Positions 16,708 to 24,778 are shown, counted from the first letter of the stretch. The stretch is 38,857 nucleotides of DNA from Deltaproteobacteria bacterium (GCA_016875165.1 VGSF01000040.1:1-38857); one strand, 5' to 3'. Numbers and translations: made by a program. Notes: generated by a model not told the origin, from the letters alone.

Positions 16708-16736
16708 TTGACATCTTTTGAGGGGAACGGTAGTAT
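16708..16736 (+). promoter_or_regulatory. Strong sigma-70 promoter upstream of the cold-shock gene
   Basis: Perfect TTGACA (16708-16713), 17-bp spacer, TAGTAT (16731-16736). The predicted start of transcription near 16743 gives a leader of about 145 nt before the cold-shock ATG, which is long as is usual for csp mRNAs. Confidence 0.7.
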
Positions 16737-16780
16737 ATTTATGGATGAGTCGGATGATAGTTTTGGGAAACAAATAAGAG

Positions 16781-16825
16781 AGCCATTGGAAGTGTATTTA
16801 TATATTACTTTCAATGGCTTTTTTT
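16781..16825 (+). terminator. Intrinsic-terminator-like hairpin inside the csp leader
   Basis: AGCCATTG-AAGT (16781-16793) pairs with ACTT-CAATGGCT (16807-16819), and seven consecutive T's follow at 16819-16825. It lies between the strong promoter and the cold-shock gene. It would end most transcripts after about 80 nt unless read through, so it is either an attenuator or the end of a small RNA (about 16743-16825). Confidence 0.7.
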
Positions 16826-16834
16826 GTTGGCCAG

Positions 16835-16888
16835 AGCGATATCCAGGCTTATTCACAGAAGCATTCAGCAGAAAGGAGGGATATCGCT
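16835..16888 (+). promoter_or_regulatory. Hairpin enclosing the csp ribosome-binding site
   Basis: AGCGATATCC (16835-16844) is perfectly complementary to GGATATCGCT (16879-16888). The 3' arm ends one base before the ATG. AAAGGAGG (16872-16879) lies at the base of the loop. Pairing would sequester the region between ribosome site and start, giving a temperature- or protein-sensitive translational switch. Confidence 0.6.
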
Positions 16889-17089
16889 ATGGCAGAAGGA
16901 CAGGTGAAGTGGTTCAACGAAAAAAAAGGCTACGGCTTCATCCAGCAGGATGATGGACAGGACCTTTTTGTCCATTACACAGCCATTCAGGGAGATGGTT
17001 TCAAGACCCTGACAGAAGGCCAGAGGGTTCGTTTCGAGATCGAAGAAACATCCAAAGGCCCAAAAGCCAAGAACGTCAATATCGTTTAA
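16889..17089 (+). CDS. CspA-family cold-shock protein
   Basis: This 66-residue single OB-fold protein begins [18 protein letters not shown]. The RNP1 motif is KGYGFI and the RNP2-like motif is LFVHY, the RNA/ssDNA-binding face of cold-shock domains. It ends in the usual KGPKAKNV strand. ATG 16889 follows AAAGGAGG directly. The upstream in-frame extension runs through leader hairpins and is not protein-like. CspA-family proteins melt RNA structure and can act as transcription antiterminators. This is relevant because its own leader contains a terminator. Confidence 0.95.
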   Translation: MAEGQVKWFNEKKGYGFIQQDDGQDLFVHYTAIQGDGFKTLTEGQRVRFEIEETSKGPKAKNVNIV

Positions 17090-17115
17090 GTATTTCTGAT
17101 TTTGGCTTGACTAAG

Positions 17116-17150
17116 CGGCACCTTGATGTATTTGGGGTGCCGTTTTTTTT
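17116..17150 (+). terminator. Rho-independent terminator after csp
   Basis: CGGCACC (17116-17122) pairs with GGTGCCG (17136-17142), followed by eight T's (17143-17150). It lies 27 bp after the csp stop. Confidence 0.9.
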
Positions 17151-17242
17151 AGGCGCTTAGCGCCTCATTAATACAAACATGTTTGTAAGAAGGAAATTTC
17201 TTGGCGCCAGAAAATTCTCCCATCCCCCCCTTTAAAAAAGGG

Positions 17243-17338
17243 AAGCTGTGAAAAAATCGAGGAAAACGGGGTTATGTCGATAAAAATATCAATAATTTCA
17301 AGCCCCCAATCTCCCAAAGTTGAATTTTTTCACAGCTT
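17243..17338. repeat. TIR element AAGCTGTGAAAAAATC nested in a second repeat
   Basis: This 96-bp unit is bounded by AAGCTGTGAAAAAATC and its complement ending CACAGCTT. Outside it, CCCCCCTTTAAAAAAGGG (left) and CAGGGGGGTTAGGGGG (right) look like the two halves of one C-rich/G-rich repeat that has been split. The 340-bp gap between csp and the TSUP gene otherwise holds a small palindrome AGGCGC-TTA-GCGCCT (17151-17165) and the hairpin at 17374-17398. Confidence 0.65.
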
Positions 17339-17373
17339 CAGGGGGGTTAGGGGGAATTTGAAGCATTTTGGCT

Positions 17374-17398
17374 GCCCGCCTGAGGCGGGCAACTTTTT
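17374..17398 (+). terminator. Hairpin with T-run, possible terminator
   Basis: GCCCGCC-TGA-GGCGGGC (17374-17390) is followed by AACTTTTT. It could stop plus-strand read-through toward the minus-strand TSUP gene, or it may be a dispersed palindrome. Confidence 0.4.
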
Positions 17399-17429
17399 AC
17401 GCGCAAGGTCGCGGAAAAAGCCTATGGCA

Positions 17430-18242
17430 TTAGAAGAGCATGCGGAAGCCTACAAGCATCAACAGCAGGGCAAAAACCCGATGGATCCGCAGGGGGCCTG
17501 TCTTGGAAGCTACATTCGCCCCCCATTTCGCTAAAAAGAGACTGGGCACGCCAGCCAGAACCCATGCCGGGGTATAAACATATCCCCAGGCGAAGGGGGG
17601 GAGATTAGGCTTGCCCAAGCCGTTTAAGATATACCCGGCCGTGCCCATCAGGGCAGCGAAAAAAACAAAGGCCAGGGAAATACCCATGGCCCGGTAGATC
17701 GGAATCCTAAGGAAGCGGACCATTAACGGGATGGCAAGCACTCCTCCACCCAGACCGAAGAATCCGGAAAATATTCCAACTACGAGACCAATCATCAAAG
17801 CGGGAAAAGACCTGGGCGGGACATCGTCTCCGGGTGTTCCCGTTTCCTTTTTCGGGATGAACATCTGGGCCGAGAGGATGATTAAGAGCGACCCAAAAAG
17901 AATCCTCAACAACTCCCCTTTTATATGCGCTGTTAGGGTTGAGCCCAACAACGACCCCAGGATGCCCGGAATAGCTAAGAGAAGGACCACCCGCCATTTT
18001 ATGTTGCCTGCTTGAGCATGAGCCCATGAGGCAGATAAAGAAGTGGGAATTATGATGGCCAGGCTCGTTCCAAAAGAAAGGTGCACGATGACCTCCGGGG
18101 CAATGAGCATCGACGGAAAAGCCCAGTAGTAAAGAAGAGGAATAATTACCATCCCTCCCCCCACCCCGAGAAACCCTCCCAGAAATCCTACGGCCGTGCC
18201 GATTAGAACGAATTGCGAAATATTATAAAAGGAAATTTCCAT
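17430..18242 (-). CDS. TSUP-family permease (TauE/SafE-like sulfite/anion exporter)
   Basis: This is a 270-residue membrane protein with about eight hydrophobic segments in two homologous halves. Each half starts with the family's Gly-rich helix (GTAVGFLGGFLGVGGGMVIIPLL near residue 17, and IGLVVGIFSGFFGLGGGVLAIPLMV near residue 150). These GxGGG repeats are the TSUP (DUF81) hallmark. Members move sulfite, sulfoacetate or other small anions. No neighbouring sulfur-metabolism gene fixes the substrate. The start ATG at 18242 has no strong ribosome site. Confidence 0.9.
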   Translation of the reverse strand: MEISFYNISQFVLIGTAVGFLGGFLGVGGGMVIIPLLYYWAFPSMLIAPEVIVHLSFGTSLAIIIPTSLSASWAHAQAGNIKWRVVLLLAIPGILGSLLGSTLTAHIKGELLRILFGSLLIILSAQMFIPKKETGTPGDDVPPRSFPALMIGLVVGIFSGFFGLGGGVLAIPLMVRFLRIPIYRAMGISLAFVFFAALMGTAGYILNGLGKPNLPPFAWGYVYTPAWVLAGVPSLFLAKWGANVASKTGPLRIHRVFALLLMLVGFRMLF

Positions 18243-18275
18243 TACGCTCTGGCACCGGGAAAATTAAAAGAACAG

Positions 18276-18540
18276 TATCAATTTAGCGGTTTGAAAAAGT
18301 GGTTTTACCACCTTTGTTGAGGTCCGGGGGTCTGGGTGGAACGCGCCGGAAGCATCGGCCGGTTTCCGCTTGGCCACGAAGAACCCCGCTCGATTCCGCC
18401 GGAGGAGGCGGGGGGCGTTTTCCCCGCCCCATCCGCGAAGAAATCAGCGCCTTATGATTCCAAGCGGGCCGCCCAGGCCCCCGGACCATGGATTCTCTCT
18501 GACCTTACGCCCCACCTCTTTTCAAAGGGCTAAAGTGTTA
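18276..18540. repeat. Long palindromic TIR element (copy D)
   Basis: This 265-bp element has the termini TTTAGC-NN-TTTGAAAA, the same terminal family as copy A, but it is inserted in the opposite orientation. Its complement shows GGCGCTGATTTCTTCGCGGATGGGGCGGGG, CGCCTCCTCCGGCGGA and GCCGATGCTTCCGGCGCG, the shared core. Pairing of GGTCCGGGGG with CCCCCGGACC inside predicts a long hairpin. It separates the TSUP gene from the DksA-like gene. Confidence 0.8.
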
Positions 18541-18570
18541 TAAAGAACAACCAAGCGGCAGGGGAGCCCC

Positions 18571-18601
18571 AAAAATTAATCCCGGCAGGTACCGGGATTA
18601 A
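18571..18601 (-). terminator. Terminator of the DksA-like gene
   Basis: TTAATCCCGG (18576-18585) and CCGGGATTAA (18592-18601) are perfect 10-bp arms. On the minus strand the hairpin is followed by a short T-run. It lies about 40 bp after the stop of the minus-strand gene. Confidence 0.7.
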
Positions 18602-18642
18602 GGCAGAGGAAAGGGGATAAACAATCCCAGATTCTTCAATCT

Positions 18643-19239
18643 TTAAGGCTCTTCTTCCTCCAGACCGGCGGCGTACGCTAAACTTCGGTAGGTCAGGTCT
18701 TCTTCCGTCCTTTTTTGAATGCTCATCTCTTTTTCCCATCTGGATTGGCAGGAGACACATAACTTGGCTAAAGGCATTACCTTCAGGCGTCCCTGGCCGA
18801 TTTTTTCCCCGCAGTCCTCACATGTCCCATAGGTTCCTTCATCGAGTTTTTCCAGGGCCTCGTTGATGGCTAAAACCTTTTCTTTTTCCCGGCCGGTAAG
18901 CAAAAGAGAAAGCTCTCGATCGCGCTCGTCGCCGGCTTGATCGACCAAATCCCCGATGTCCGACGGGGTTATCAAAGATTCGCTAAAACGGTTTTCAGAG
19001 ATTTCCGCGACCAGCTTATCCCGCATATCCAAAAGTGATTTTCTCGTGACATCTTTCTCGTCCTTGGGAGAAGGAGGTTTAGCTGGCGCTGCCGTTTTAA
19101 TCGATGCTTTCACAGGTTTTTTCAACATTTTTTTCTTGAGTGGTTTAGGTTTGATAAGTTTTTTGTTTTTTTTTAGGTTAGGGTCTGGCTTTTTGGCCGG
19201 GGCACTTTTCTTTTTTTTCTCATCCTTCGGGGTCCCCAT
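18643..19239 (-). CDS. DksA/TraR-family zinc-finger regulator with Lys-rich extension
   Basis: This is a 198-residue protein from ATG 19239, preceded by GGGAGG. Residues 1-70 are a low-complexity Lys/Pro/Ala extension not found in standard DksA. Then comes a coiled-coil hairpin whose tip has DLVDQA, matching the DxxDxA motif that acts in the RNA polymerase secondary channel. The C-terminal C4 zinc finger is C140-x2-C143-x17-C161-x2-C164. DksA-type proteins tune rRNA and amino-acid promoters together with ppGpp. The basic tail may bind DNA or RNA. An upstream in-frame start at 19281 is possible but less likely. Confidence 0.88.
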   Translation of the reverse strand: MGTPKDEKKKKSAPAKKPDPNLKKNKKLIKPKPLKKKMLKKPVKASIKTAAPAKPPSPKDEKDVTRKSLLDMRDKLVAEISENRFSESLITPSDIGDLVDQAGDERDRELSLLLTGREKEKVLAINEALEKLDEGTYGTCEDCGEKIGQGRLKVMPLAKLCVSCQSRWEKEMSIQKRTEEDLTYRSLAYAAGLEEEEP

Positions 19240-19293
19240 GAAGGGCTTCCTCCCTTCTGAAAAAGTAAACCTCAAATCCATTTAAAGTTATTT

Positions 19294-19321
19294 AATGTAC
19301 AATATATTTTTATATTGTCAA
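19294..19321 (-). promoter_or_regulatory. Promoter for the DksA-like gene
   Basis: On the minus strand TTGACA (19321-19316), a 16-bp spacer and TACATT (19299-19294) lie about 55 bp upstream of the start. Confidence 0.5.
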
Positions 19322-19454
19322 GAAAATTTTCGCAAAAATTGGCAAATTCAAAAAAATTAGGAAGGGCCGTTTAAAATGACCAGAAAAACTTCCTGAAAGG
19401 AGAAAAGATGCCCGCGAGGCGGAAAAGGAACTATCAAAGTTCATTTCTAAAAAT

Positions 19455-19498
19455 TGGTCGGGGCGACTGGATTTGAACCAGCGACTCCCTGCTCCCGA
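19455..19498 (-). pseudogene. tRNA-Pro(CGG) 3' fragment, likely attachment-site scar
   Basis: Read on the minus strand, 44 bases run from the anticodon loop (TCGGGAGC, anticodon CGG) through the variable region and a perfect T-arm (GCTGG-TTCAAAT-CCAGT) to acceptor CGCCCCG, discriminator A and CCA. The 5' half is absent. The sequence upstream is AT-rich and cannot pair. Truncation exactly at the anticodon loop is typical of the crossover point of tRNA-targeting tyrosine integrases, and it marks the edge of the mobile patch that follows. Nothing else is recognised between 19500 and 19700. Confidence 0.75.
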
Positions 19499-19700
19499 AA
19501 AAACTTATCGTTTTTGGGGACTGTTTCCTTAACCCCCTAATACTACTACGTTAGGTTAAAAATGAAAAACCAGTAAAATCAATAGCTGCCGTCTTTTTTA
19601 CATTAGAATTGAGACCGAACCATAAAAGCCCATTTAAACCCTGACTTTCGCCAGTTATTTAGAATCGATTGATTTTATTGATAAATAGAGTTCATTATGT

Positions 19701-21448
19701 ATAGCCTAATTTATATGAATGCGAACATCACTTTTTATACTATTAATAGTAAGAAATTTCTTGACAAGATCACAATTATATTATATTGTATATCCTAATC
19801 ATGGCTTCCCTTCTCAAAAAGATCATTAAGGGTAGACCCTATTATTATGCCGTGGTCTCTAAGCGGATCAATGGGAAACCCAAAATTGTCAAACAGACTT
19901 ATCTGGGAACGGCCGAGGCCATTATCAAAAGGCTTACGACCATTCCCGATCCTCTGGAGGTCGAGCACACCGCTTTTGGGGAAGTCGCTGCCCTTTGGGC
20001 CCAAGCTGAAGAACTCGATCTGATCCACCTGATCGATGGGGTGATTCCTCAGCATGGGAATCGGGAAGTCTCCATTGGAACTTTCTTGACCGTGGGAGCC
20101 ATCAATCGAGCTGTGGACCTTCGAAGTAAGGATGGCGTAGGGCGGTGGATGAAGAAGACGGTCTTGGGGGATCTCCTGGGCCAGCCTGCCGAGGCGTTTG
20201 ACAGCCAGAGCTTCTGGGATGCCATGGATTTGGTTGAAGATCGTCATGTGGAGGCGATTGAGGAAAAGCTCTGGAAAAAGATTCTCACCCTTTATCGCCT
20301 TCTCATGGATGTCCTGCTTTGGGACACCACAAACTTTGCCACCCATATGGATGGTCTGACTTTCTCTGAGTTGGCTAAGCGGGGAAAACCCAAGCAGGGG
20401 AGTTTGGACCAGAGGCTGATTGGTTTGGGAATGGCGGCGACGCCTGTGATAGGGCTTCCCTTTCTGCATAAGGTCTATGCCGGCAACCAGCATGATGCCA
20501 AACTGTTTCCGGAGGCCCTCCGTCTTCTGGTCAATCGCTATCAGCACTTGGCGAAGACCTCCGCTGGGCTCACCCTGATCATCGACAAGGGGAATAACTC
20601 TAAGGAAAATATTGAGTTTGGAAACGGCCAGGGCGTTTCTTTCATCGGAAGTCTTAAGCCCTCTCATTTCCCAAAGTTTCTTAGGATTCCCTTGCATGAC
20701 TATACGGAATCGGTGGGCCCCAACCGGGTCCATCGGAGAAGAGGCAAGGTTTTCGAAAAAGAGAGAACGGTCATCATTACCTTTCATCCAAAGCTTTACG
20801 AAAGGCAGAAGAAAACCCTCCAGGCCCGTCTGGAGAAGGCCAGCCTTGAACTTAAGAGGCGATTTAAAGAAGAACAATCTAAAAAGGAGTATCGTCATAA
20901 GCCAGAGGTCCTTCTCAAACAATATGAAGCCTATCTTAAGAAGAAAGGGCTTCATTGCCTCCTTGGGGTCAAGATCAGAGGTAATAGGCTCATCCTTCGT
21001 AAGGCCTTACGCTCCTTCCGTAAGAGGGAGAAGTCCTTTGGGAAAACGATCCTCTTTTCTGACCGTGACGAGTTATCGAGCCAGCAGATCATCGATGCCT
21101 ACCATGGGAAGAATGTTCTGGAAGAGAATTTTAAGTTTTTAAAAGACCGTCACTACCTTCATTTTGAGCCTGTCTACCACTGGACCGATCAGAAGATTAA
21201 GGTTCATGCCCTCACGTGTGTCTTGGGGCTCATTTTGGTCAAACTCCTTCTATACCGAATCTCTCAAGCTAACCTTTCGATGAGCTTGCCTGTTCTTATG
21301 GAAGAGCTCAAGGATATGAAAAAAATTATTCTTGTTTACCCTCAAGGGCAGGTGAAAGAAAAACTTAGTAAGCTCTCCAGCATTCAAAAGGAACTCTTTC
21401 ACTTGTTCAATCTGTCTAAATACATAGACTCCAGTTAAAATTAGGTAT
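19701..21448. mobile_element. IS1634-type insertion sequence
   Basis: One transposase gene is flanked by candidate ends ATAGCCTAATTT (19701-19712) and AAATTAGGTAT (21438-21448), which form a short imperfect inverted repeat. The right end directly abuts the IS21-type left end. No target duplication can be shown, so the boundaries are tentative. Confidence 0.5.
19801..21438 (+). CDS. IS1634-family DDE transposase
   Basis: This is a 545-residue transposase, near full length for IS1634. The N-terminus is SLLKKIIKGRPYYYAVVSKRINGKPKIVKQTYLG. A DDE core follows: WDTTNF, IIDKGNNSKENIE, and the C-terminal Y-x2-K-x3-E-x6-K signature in AYHGKNVLEENFKFLKD. ATG 19801 has no ribosome site. TTGACA at 19761-19766 with a -10-like TATTGT at 19784-19789 would start transcription within a few bases of the ATG, so the message may be leaderless. 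The frame looks intact and could be active. Confidence 0.9.
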   Translation: MASLLKKIIKGRPYYYAVVSKRINGKPKIVKQTYLGTAEAIIKRLTTIPDPLEVEHTAFGEVAALWAQAEELDLIHLIDGVIPQHGNREVSIGTFLTVGAINRAVDLRSKDGVGRWMKKTVLGDLLGQPAEAFDSQSFWDAMDLVEDRHVEAIEEKLWKKILTLYRLLMDVLLWDTTNFATHMDGLTFSELAKRGKPKQGSLDQRLIGLGMAATPVIGLPFLHKVYAGNQHDAKLFPEALRLLVNRYQHLAKTSAGLTLIIDKGNNSKENIEFGNGQGVSFIGSLKPSHFPKFLRIPLHDYTESVGPNRVHRRRGKVFEKERTVIITFHPKLYERQKKTLQARLEKASLELKRRFKEEQSKKEYRHKPEVLLKQYEAYLKKKGLHCLLGVKIRGNRLILRKALRSFRKREKSFGKTILFSDRDELSSQQIIDAYHGKNVLEENFKFLKDRHYLHFEPVYHWTDQKIKVHALTCVLGLILVKLLLYRISQANLSMSLPVLMEELKDMKKIILVYPQGQVKEKLSKLSSIQKELFHLFNLSKYIDSS

Positions 21449-21451
21449 GGC

Positions 21452-22200
21452 TGCGTATTCCGACGCATTCCGGCCACCCCCCTCGGGGGAGATGAGAGCG
21501 ACGCTGGATAATTAAACCCAAACCCATTACACTACCCTCCTGAAATTTCCCAGGAGGTGAAAATGGCTAAGGAGAGATTATCCATGCGCAAGATCAAGGA
21601 AGTTCTACGACTCCACTTTGAACATCAACAATCCATAAGGCAGATCGCCAAAAGCTGCGCCATCGCTCGCAGCACCATCAAAGAATATCTCCACCGGGCG
21701 GAAGAGGCCAAGGTAACCTGGCCTCTTCCCCCAGAGATGGACGATGCCACTTTAGAAAACCAGCTCTTTCCTCCCGCTCCCTTGATCTCCTCAGAAAAGC
21801 GCCAGATGCCTTCCATGGAGTATCTTCACCGGGAACGAAAGCGAAAAGGCGTTACTCTCCAACTTCTGTGGCACGAGTATAAAGAAGCCAATCCCGAGGG
21901 CTATCAATACAGCCAGTTCTGCGAACGCTATCGCCAATGGACCGAAAAGCTCGACCTCTGTCTCCGCCAGGAATACCGCGCCGGAGAAAAACTCTTCGTC
22001 GATTATGCCGGCCAAACCATCCCGATCCAGGACCCCTTAACCGGCGGGAACCAAGAAGCCTATCTTTTTGTGGCCACGTTAGGCTCCAGCAATTACACCT
22101 TTGCCGAAGCTACCCTAACCCAGAATCTCCCTTCCTGGATTCAGTCCCACATCCACGCCTTCGAGTTTTTTCACGGGGTCCCCGAGATCCTCATCCCCGA
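21452..22200 (+). mobile_element. Truncated IS21-family element (left part)
   Basis: The TGCGTATTCCGACGCATTCCGGCCACC left end at 21452 resembles IS21-family termini. About 750 bp remain. The 3' part of istA, all of istB and the right end are missing. Confidence 0.7.
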
Positions 22201-22315
22201 TTATGTTCCCGGGAACATAATCGGGGTTATGTGCCTTCCCGTGTTATGTGGCGTGAGGTCAGTTTTAACCGTAATTTTTAGGAGGACCTCGCTGATTTGG
22301 CAACATAATGTCTAA
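21563..22315 (+). pseudogene. istA: Truncated istA (IS21 transposase)
   Basis: From ATG 21563 (AGGAGG at 21552) the frame encodes an N-terminal helix-turn-helix (SIRQIAKSCAIARSTIKEYL). It continues into the start of the DDE core, with the first Asp in LFVDYAGQ and the second near VPEILIPD. IstA homology stops at about residue 213, at the 32-bp palindrome 22195-22226. The remaining 35 codons to 22315 are foreign sequence. The catalytic Glu and the istB partner are absent, so it cannot transpose alone. Confidence 0.88.
22195..22226. repeat. Perfect 32-bp palindrome at the istA breakpoint, containing a TTATGTT-N6-AACATAA site
   Basis: A perfect palindrome with 16-bp arms centred on CCCGGG. The inner 20 bases (22201-22220) are TTATGTT, a 6-bp spacer and AACATAA. 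It lies exactly where istA homology ends and forms the left edge of the recombinase element. Confidence 0.85.
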
Positions 22316-23331
22316 AGCGAATTGAGCCATTTTAAGAGGGATTGGTCATCTCGCCAAATTGGTTTTCGGGGAAACCCCTCCGAAGAATCCACAGGCGGTT
22401 CGCATGCCTTTAAGGCTTCTTCCTTGGTTCGGATGTTAATCTCGGCATATCGATTCGTTGTGTCCAGGGTTGCATGGCCCAGCCAGGCCCGTATTACGTT
22501 GACCTCGACGCCGGATTCTAGAAGGTGTACTGCTGCAGTATGGCGAAAGACATGCGGAGAGATATGCCGTGACTCACCATTTGATCTTTTATGATTTAGA
22601 TGCTGGGTATGGCGCCGAACAATCTTGTAGATACCAAAACGCGTCAGAGGGCAAGCCGGGTGAGAGAGAAACAGTGGATGATCGGGCGCATTTTCGATTC
22701 CTTGCTCTTTGAGGAGTTGCCTTAGCAGGTTAGCGGTCTTTGTCCAGAGCGGACAGACTCTCCACTTATCGCCTTTTCCGTGAAGATGAACTCGGGGGAG
22801 AGAACCAAGGTCCAAATTGGCTACACGAAGTTCAGCTACTTCTTGCACACGAGCCCCTGTGTTATAGAGAACGAGCAAAAGTGTCCTGTCCGGCAACGAG
22901 TGCTGCCCGTCGGATGGCATCCCTACAAAAAGGGCATCGATCTCGTCTCGTTCCAGGAATCGGGTTTCTGGTGGTGGTACTCTTTTGATCGGTATCGCCG
23001 ATATACGCTCCGCCTCCACAATCATCTCCGGTACCTGCGTCGCGATATAATCGAAGAACGTATGCAGGGTAGCCAATCGGTGATTGCGCGTCCGGACATG
23101 GTTATTTCGGTCTGTTTCGAGATGTCTCAAGAACCGTTGAACTCGTTCGAAGGTCAGATCTGTTAGGAGAAGTTTTGAGATTTTGCGGGAGGCATCGCTG
23201 GCCACAAACTGTAGAAATAGCCGCAACACGTCTCGATAACTCTTGACTGATGCCGGGCGCAGTCCTTTTTGGAGACTAAGATGATTCTCAAAGAAAGCGT
23301 GAAGCGTAGGCCCCAATGTCAAATTCGTCAT
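22312..23331 (-). CDS. Tyrosine recombinase (left cassette, complete)
   Basis: This is a 339-residue integrase. The N-terminal SAM-like core-binding domain covers about residues 5-115. The catalytic domain has NTGARVQEV (first Arg), the GKGDKWR beta hairpin (Lys), HVFRHTAAVHLL (His and second Arg), WLGHATLDTTNRYAE (His and Tyr nucleophile), so all active-site residues are present. It cuts and rejoins DNA without replication. The start overlaps the end of the truncated recombinase by a few bases, as in tandem recombinase operons. It ends WLNSL, the same tail as the right cassette, although the two proteins are clearly diverged. Confidence 0.92.
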   Translation of the reverse strand: MTNLTLGPTLHAFFENHLSLQKGLRPASVKSYRDVLRLFLQFVASDASRKISKLLLTDLTFERVQRFLRHLETDRNNHVRTRNHRLATLHTFFDYIATQVPEMIVEAERISAIPIKRVPPPETRFLERDEIDALFVGMPSDGQHSLPDRTLLLVLYNTGARVQEVAELRVANLDLGSLPRVHLHGKGDKWRVCPLWTKTANLLRQLLKEQGIENAPDHPLFLSHPACPLTRFGIYKIVRRHTQHLNHKRSNGESRHISPHVFRHTAAVHLLESGVEVNVIRAWLGHATLDTTNRYAEINIRTKEEALKACEPPVDSSEGFPRKPIWRDDQSLLKWLNSL

Positions 23332-23642
23332 AGGATCACCTCCTTGAGGAGTGGTCCTGTGAATCGTTCAAATCGCTGGTTTGCTTCTTGGAGCAGATCG
23401 GTCGTGATGGTTAGATAGACGGCTGTGGATTGAGGATCCACATGGCCAAGAAATGTGGAAAGGTGGACAAGACGTTTTGCGGGATCCGCCCCCGTTCGAT
23501 ACCAGCGCAACAGCGTTGACACAGCAAAAGAGTGGCGATTATTCCAAGATTGGAATAATCGCCATGCCTTCGCCGTACACCGACTCATCGCTTGGTACCG
23601 GGCAGGCGCCAACGTGCAAGCTATGTTACCGCCTCTATCCAC
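23328..23642 (-). pseudogene. Truncated tyrosine recombinase C-terminus (left cassette)
   Basis: The last about 75 codons encode RHSFAV, a long helix (LLRWYRTGAD), LSTFLGHVDPQSTAVYLTIT and a tail, which is the C-terminal catalytic part with the second Arg, His and Tyr nucleophile. The first Arg and the core-binding domain are missing. Homology begins exactly at the central palindrome. The 5' part of the ORF reads antisense through the other cassette and is not homologous. It overlaps the next gene by 4 bp, so it is the stump of an upstream operon partner. Confidence 0.8.
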
Positions 23643-23769
23643 CTACCTAGGCCACCTCAACGTCTCGGGAACCCAGACCTATTTGACCATGACCCCGGAA
23701 CTGCTCGCCGAGGCATCCCTTCGCTTTGAGGGCTATGCCTCGATGACGAAGGAGGATACCCATGAGTAA
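23455..23769 (+). pseudogene. Truncated tyrosine recombinase C-terminus (right cassette)
   Basis: This is the counterpart of the left stump on the other strand. RHAFAVHRLIAWYRAGANV and LSTYLGHLNVSGTQTYLTMT give the second Arg, His and Tyr. The N-terminal part is missing, and homology again begins at the central palindrome (WRLFQDWNNRH is encoded by it). The stop overlaps the downstream recombinase start by 8 bp. Confidence 0.8.
23533..23564. repeat. Central 32-bp palindrome joining the two recombinase cassettes
   Basis: Arms TGGCGATTATTCCA and TGGAATAATCGCCA (14 bp, perfect) flank AGAT. In both outward directions it encodes WRLFQ-[S/D]-WNNRH, the fused N-terminus of each recombinase stump. 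Confidence 0.9.
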
Positions 23770-24778
23770 AGATCGCCTCCTCGCACCTTATGTGCGCCAA
23801 TTCCTACTCCAAGACCTCCTTGCCGACCGCAACCTCAGCCTCAACACCCAGAGGAGCTACAGAGATACTATTCGCCTGTTGCTCCGCTTCATTCACCAGA
23901 ACCACTCGACTGATCCTATCCGAGTGACCGCCGAACAAGTCACGGCAGACCTCGTTCGCAACTTCCTGGCCTACCTGGAGAACAATCGCACCAACTCCGT
24001 GGCGACTCGAAACCAACGGCTCGCCGCAATCCACTCCTTCTGCCGATTCATCTCCCGACAACTCCCAGAACTCCTCGATCAAGTCAGACAGATTCAAAGT
24101 ATCCCTCTCCGCCGAATGGTGGGGCCCTCCATAGCCTACCTCGAGAAGGAAGAAATCGACGCGCTCCTGGCCACACCAGATCGCAGTCGTCCCCAAGGAC
24201 AACGAGATTACGCCCTCCTTCTTTTCCTCTACAACACCGGCGCCCGGGCAGGCGAAGTGGCTCATACCACCCTGGGAGACCTAAATCTCGGACCCCGTCC
24301 GTCTGTGCGGATCCTTGGAAAGGGTGGCAAAACCCGACTCTGCCCCCTCTGGGACCACACCAGTAAAGTTCTGCGTAACCTGCTAGGTCCACGCCTCGAG
24401 GGTTCACGGGACACTCCCCTCTTCCGTAACGTCCGGGGCCAGCCCATGACCCGGTTCGGTATCCACACCCTCGTCAAACGCACCGTAGCCAAAGTTGCCC
24501 AAACTGCCCATTCCCTGCGGGAAAAGCGGGCTAGCCCTCATACCTTTCGACATACTACAGCGGTCCACCTCCTACGCTCAGGAGTCGACATCAACACGAT
24601 AAGAGCCTGGCTCGGTCACGTCTCCCTCGAGACGACTAACCGATATGCTCAAGTGGACCTAGAGATGAAAGCCAAAGCCTTGGAAACCTGCGCTGTCAGC
24701 CAAGCCCATCCAAAACCGAAGCCTACCCGGGTTTGGCGAAAGGACCCTGATCTGCTAGCCTTTCTTAACTCGCTATAG
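23762..24778 (+). CDS. Tyrosine recombinase (right cassette, complete)
   Basis: This 338-residue integrase has an N-terminal core-binding domain (SLNTQRSYRDTIRLLLRFI) and a complete catalytic set: NTGARAGEV, GKGGKTR, HTFRHTTAVHLL, WLGHVSLETTNRYAQV. It is homologous to the left-cassette enzyme over its whole length but clearly diverged, so the two cassettes come from different elements rather than a recent duplication. AAGGAGG lies just upstream of the ATG at 23762. Confidence 0.92.
   Translation: MSKDRLLAPYVRQFLLQDLLADRNLSLNTQRSYRDTIRLLLRFIHQNHSTDPIRVTAEQVTADLVRNFLAYLENNRTNSVATRNQRLAAIHSFCRFISRQLPELLDQVRQIQSIPLRRMVGPSIAYLEKEEIDALLATPDRSRPQGQRDYALLLFLYNTGARAGEVAHTTLGDLNLGPRPSVRILGKGGKTRLCPLWDHTSKVLRNLLGPRLEGSRDTPLFRNVRGQPMTRFGIHTLVKRTVAKVAQTAHSLREKRASPHTFRHTTAVHLLRSGVDINTIRAWLGHVSLETTNRYAQVDLEMKAKALETCAVSQAHPKPKPTRVWRKDPDLLAFLNSL

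Noticed and set aside
16741..16953. ORF running through the csp leader as a leader peptide gene
   Set aside because: It has no ribosome site, crosses both regulatory hairpins, and continues out of frame through csp.
19455..19498. Complete tRNA gene
   Set aside because: Only the part from the anticodon loop to CCA is present. No acceptor 5' strand or D-arm lies next to it.
23455..23642. Genuine antisense overlap of two small recombinase genes
   Set aside because: Homology in each direction begins only at the central palindrome. The overlapping 5' parts are simply open frame through the opposite cassette.
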